Of a stretch of 64,000 nucleotides of DNA, positions 60,846 through 64,000 are shown piece by piece; the stretch's first letter is position 1; every line of letters starts with the position of its first letter. The stretch lies in the NCBI GenBank assembly GCA_914767715.1, contig OU612075.1:15252001-15316000 (forward strand), written 5' to 3'. Below the pieces are notes generated by a model. The model searched no databases, was not told the DNA's origin, and was given only the letters and a program-made list of their open reading frames with translations. The DNA comes from Membranipora membranacea (taxonomy: Eukaryota; Bryozoa; Gymnolaemata; Cheilostomatida; Membraniporidae). The translations under genes and the position numbers were made by a program.

Positions 60846-62103
60846 TTATAGACTCTAGAGTTTCACTTGAGATCTGTCACAATACACAGAGATAGGCTGG
60901 CCAAAGGTTACCAGCTGAGAGAATGGACAATCAAATGATCCTGCACAAAGATTGTTCAATGGAATCACATGTGAGTTGTGCCCTCTTATCGAGTGAGGGG
61001 ATAACTCTGTTAGCAAATCCATCACATCTTGTATCATCACTATGATTAGAGATACTAACTCCCTTCTTTTATTGAGTTTACTTCACAAAATATCCACTCC
61101 AATCAAATTCATTTATTTTTATTTGATAAGTTCGTTTTTGCCTCTCATGTTATTAATCAATTTTGCCACGGATACAATAATTCTTTTTATGGTTAAAGTT
61201 AAAATGATGTGTACATACTGGCTCTATGGCGCAGTAATAAAGCTCATATAAACATAACTGTCAGACAAATTTCCATGTCATGTCGATTGTCTGCAATCAT
61301 TTGACTTTATGTATTCACATCATATCATATCCGCAGCTTAGTTGAGCAGTGGGAAGCAATTCTTGACTTGGCAACCAACTGAGTAGCTTAATCACACAAT
61401 CAAACATATCTTGCCATTTGGATTCATAGGCAATACATGTTCACTTCAGTTATATGATAAACATAACAATTTTCATAATAAGAGCTCAAGTTGTAATGAC
61501 TATAAATCAATACCTGAGGTGTCTAACCATTGAGCTGAGACAAAGGACGGCACTCTCAACATTTATACAAAAACCCTCAAAGCTCCACAATGGTCAGGAT
61601 TTGTTCTTTTGCTGGTAACTATGCACTGGACCTGAATAATATATGAGATCTCTGTGTATAATTGATAATTGCAATGTTTCACACCAAAGTCATAATGTCC
61701 AGATTTAATTCACTCGCCCACTTCATTAGAACTGGATTTGCTTATAAATGATCAGAGAAGGAATCTCTCATTTACAAGATACTCCAGATACTAAAAACCT
61801 ATTAATTGCGCAACTTGGAGGAGTTTCTGAGAAGAGACACAGGTAGGCATTGAGAAATATACGTTGATCCACCGATTGCTAGGAACACATCTCGTTCAGT
61901 GGACAATTAAGTCTGTAAGGTTCACCTGAGTTGCACTAATATTTCATTCAAGCAACTTCCTTTAAAAATAACTTGTCATCAATTCTATCCCATAATGAGC
62001 TGCTTGAAAACACTCAAAGCAGCAATTAGTGCTGAAAATAGACAAACAAACAAAAATTTTTATCTAAACAATAGTTTTTGTAGACAGGTAATTGGAACAT
62101 TGA
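60846..62103. other. Intergenic stretch between EFHC2 and the last gene
   Basis: Contains the EFHC2 3' region with AATAAA at 61236-61241 (about 390 bases after the stop) and, towards the right, the presumed promoter and leader of the next gene. No exon or repeat stood out. Confidence 0.45.
61236..61241 (+). terminator. Possible poly(A) signal of EFHC2
   Basis: AATAAA about 390 bases downstream of the EFHC2 TGA codon, the first clear hexamer after the stop. Confidence 0.4.
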
Positions 62104-64000
62104 ATGAGAGCTATAAAAATGAGTGTGGATAGCCCGTTACCTAGCGTAACAAAGACACCTACATCCTCAAATAACAAAACGTCAACATTAGCGTCTATAA
62201 TAAAAGAGGGCAGACGTCATGATCTGCCCCCAAGAACAAGAGTCAAGAAGAGGATTAAAAGTGTGGTCATCGATGATCAGCCGGAGACTATGATTAGGTC
62301 AGAAGCATCACTCGGGGATACAGCCGGGGAGAAGGGGAGATATGCAGATGAGAGAAGCTCTATAACCAGTTCAAAAAGAACAGTGAGGTGAGCTGGTATC
62401 ATTTTTTGAGACTCTGTGTCCGCAATATTGGTAGAAAAAATTGAAAACAAAGCAACAATTCTGTTTTTTAGAATTTTGTTTCAAACTTCTTTAAGAATGT
62501 GGTGAATGTTTTGGAATGTAATACTTCCTTTTACAGGATGCGAGTATTGAGTGAGATATCTTCTGCACTTATGTTTTTTCCTTAGGGACTTTATAAACTC
62601 TTCAAGTAACAACCCCCTGACCCGCCGTAGGCAGTCCCTAATAATCATTTCAATAACAGTTTATCTCTTCCCTGGTCTTAATTAAATTATCATCGTAGTA
62701 TTTCACAGGATTTTTAGTCAAAATTGTTATTGTGTAGTAGTAATATGGATATAAATCTCTACATAATTGTACCATTTTTTCAGATCCTCACAAACACAGA
62801 GGAAATTGAGGGCTGCTGGGTCTAGTGAGAGCTTCCCAATACATCTGCTGCAAGGCATGGGCAAGAACTCGCCAATGCCTTCTATCAAAGAAAGGTCTAA
62901 GACCATGCTAGATCTATCTTCAGCCTCGAACAAAGAGCGCGAGGGTAATGTTAAATTACACAATGTAATATTATATGCCTGGCAAACCAATTCTTTTTAT
63001 TCTTACCCAGTTATTTTAAGAATCTTCAAGTGAGAAACACACCTACCATAAGTCTAAGTAAGGAGTAACTGATGCTCCCTAATATAGTGACAAAGTATTT
63101 CCATAAATCTAATATGTTTCTTTAGAGACTGAAATATTTCAGAACTTTCTGGATTATCTTAAGCAACCTGCAAGTGATAGCGAAGATGAGGCTCCACCAC
63201 CAGTAGCTGAAAAAGAGAGAATCAGTCGGAGGTCGGAGCCTGAACGATCTCTGACAAGTAAAGTAAAAAGGAGGAAGAATCCTATTAAGACACAGTTCCC
63301 TCCACCGTCAGCTAACGACAGTGATTCTGATGAGGTATTTAGAGATATTAAGTTTCCATCTCATGCGACAAATCCTGCCTTGTATCACAGTTTAGTATTC
63401 ATCACGATTGAGTTGCCACAAGTTTGTGAAGATTCATTCAGAGAGGGTAGACCAACTTTAGAGTGATATCTGGCGTGAAGGTGTGCACCGTAATAAAACT
63501 CTACCCTCCCACTTCGTCGTGACGCACTGATTCATGAATAGGAGAGAAATTTGTGCCTTTTGTTTGTGGTTGGTGGGGATTTTATTACCTAAATCCCTGA
63601 AAAATATTGGATTGCTAATAAATTCTCGTTCTTTGTGAATTACTTATTTTGTCTTCTGAACTTCACCATGGAACTCTCCAATCTCGTGATGAACAACACT
63701 AGTTGGTTTTCTGATTTTGCCATTTATAATTAACGTCTTTCACATTGTATGTCTTTAGAATTTCTGCATTGTATGGATGTATATTCATAGATACAATATT
63801 GTCTTGTCCCTTCTCTGTCAAACAGTGAAGTGTCTTAGTGGCGTGAAATTTTAAAACTGCACCAAAGAGTTATTGTAGGATGGGAGTGCCTCCCAGATCA
63901 TTGACACATCCAAGAATGCCTACGAAAAGCAAAGGCTTCTAAGAGCCAAGAAGCTTCTCAATCAGCTTGGCATAAGCGGTAAAATTAAGTTAGATCAAGG
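62104..64000 (+). CDS. Unrecognised basic, disordered protein (5' part, runs off window)
   Basis: Four exons join in frame: 62104-62387, 62784-62944, 63126-63334 and 63879 to the window end (or to a possible GT donor near 63,979). The start could be MRAIKM or the second Met (MSVDSPLPS). The visible ~250 residues are mostly Ser/Pro/Thr/Lys-rich and predicted disordered, with basic clusters (RTRVKKRIKS, KVKRRKNPIK) resembling nuclear localisation signals, acidic-serine pockets (SDSEDE, NDSDSDE) resembling CK2 sites, and a probable helix in the fourth exon (EKQRLLRAKKLLNQLGI). I do not recognise the family. The acceptor and donor sites are consensus and the frame is continuous through all four exons, so it is a real gene. 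Nuclear or cytoskeletal roles are only guesses. Confidence 0.75.

Overview
This is nuclear DNA from an invertebrate animal. It is AT-rich, its genes are split by many short to medium GT-AG introns, and it is full of small inverted-repeat transposons and retroelement pieces. Two genes are confidently orthologous to animal families: a nonaspanin of the TM9SF2 type and a ciliary EFHC2. The rest (mucin-stalked and PAN-like C-type lectins, RLE-type retroelement) fits a marine or aquatic invertebrate, possibly an early-branching one, but I cannot name the phylum from sequence alone. There are no bacterial operons, CRISPR arrays or prophages.

Layout. 0-10.3 kb: a possible terminal exon at the left edge, then two convergent genes (3,071-6,575 plus; 7,582-9,961 minus). 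Both encode lysine/glutamate-rich proteins with repeated P-x-W-[KRQ] motifs like those of the espin/taperin/phostensin actin regulators. They look like inverted paralogues. 12.6-17.5 kb: a seven-exon receptor with signal peptide, C-type lectin-like domain, Thr-rich mucin stalk with a 12-residue triplicated repeat, one transmembrane helix and a ~140-residue tail. 17.5-19.9 kb: no gene seen, one strong foldback hairpin.

19.9-43 kb: a duplicated block. Each block holds a degraded LINE remnant and two tandem four-exon genes for small secreted lectins (signal peptide / PAN-like Cys-rich module / C-type lectin domain in two exons). Of the four units only unit 2 is intact. Unit 1 is a pseudogene with at least four lesions. 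Unit 3 lacks its last exon. Unit 4 has a frameshift in exon C but a good last exon. Because all exon phases match, units 3 and 4 could form one chimeric gene. Block 1 was later interrupted by a 415-bp hAT-like MITE carrying a tRNA-like sequence, by a 5'-truncated RLE-type retrotransposon, and by a TA-flanked 1.7-kb inverted-repeat element. Block 2 received other inverted-repeat elements. Comparing the blocks gives empty sites for several insertions.

45.2-60.8 kb: TM9SF2 (minus, 15 exons, 689 aa) and EFHC2 (plus, 13 exons, 753 aa) are divergent. They share a ~700-bp intergenic region with a perfect-consensus RFX X-box about 105 bp before the EFHC2 start codon. 62.1-64 kb: the 5' part of an unrecognised, basic, low-complexity protein gene running off the window.

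Coordinates of exons come from reading splice sites and frame continuity by eye; boundaries may be off by a base or two. Five-prime untranslated exons are mostly not identified.
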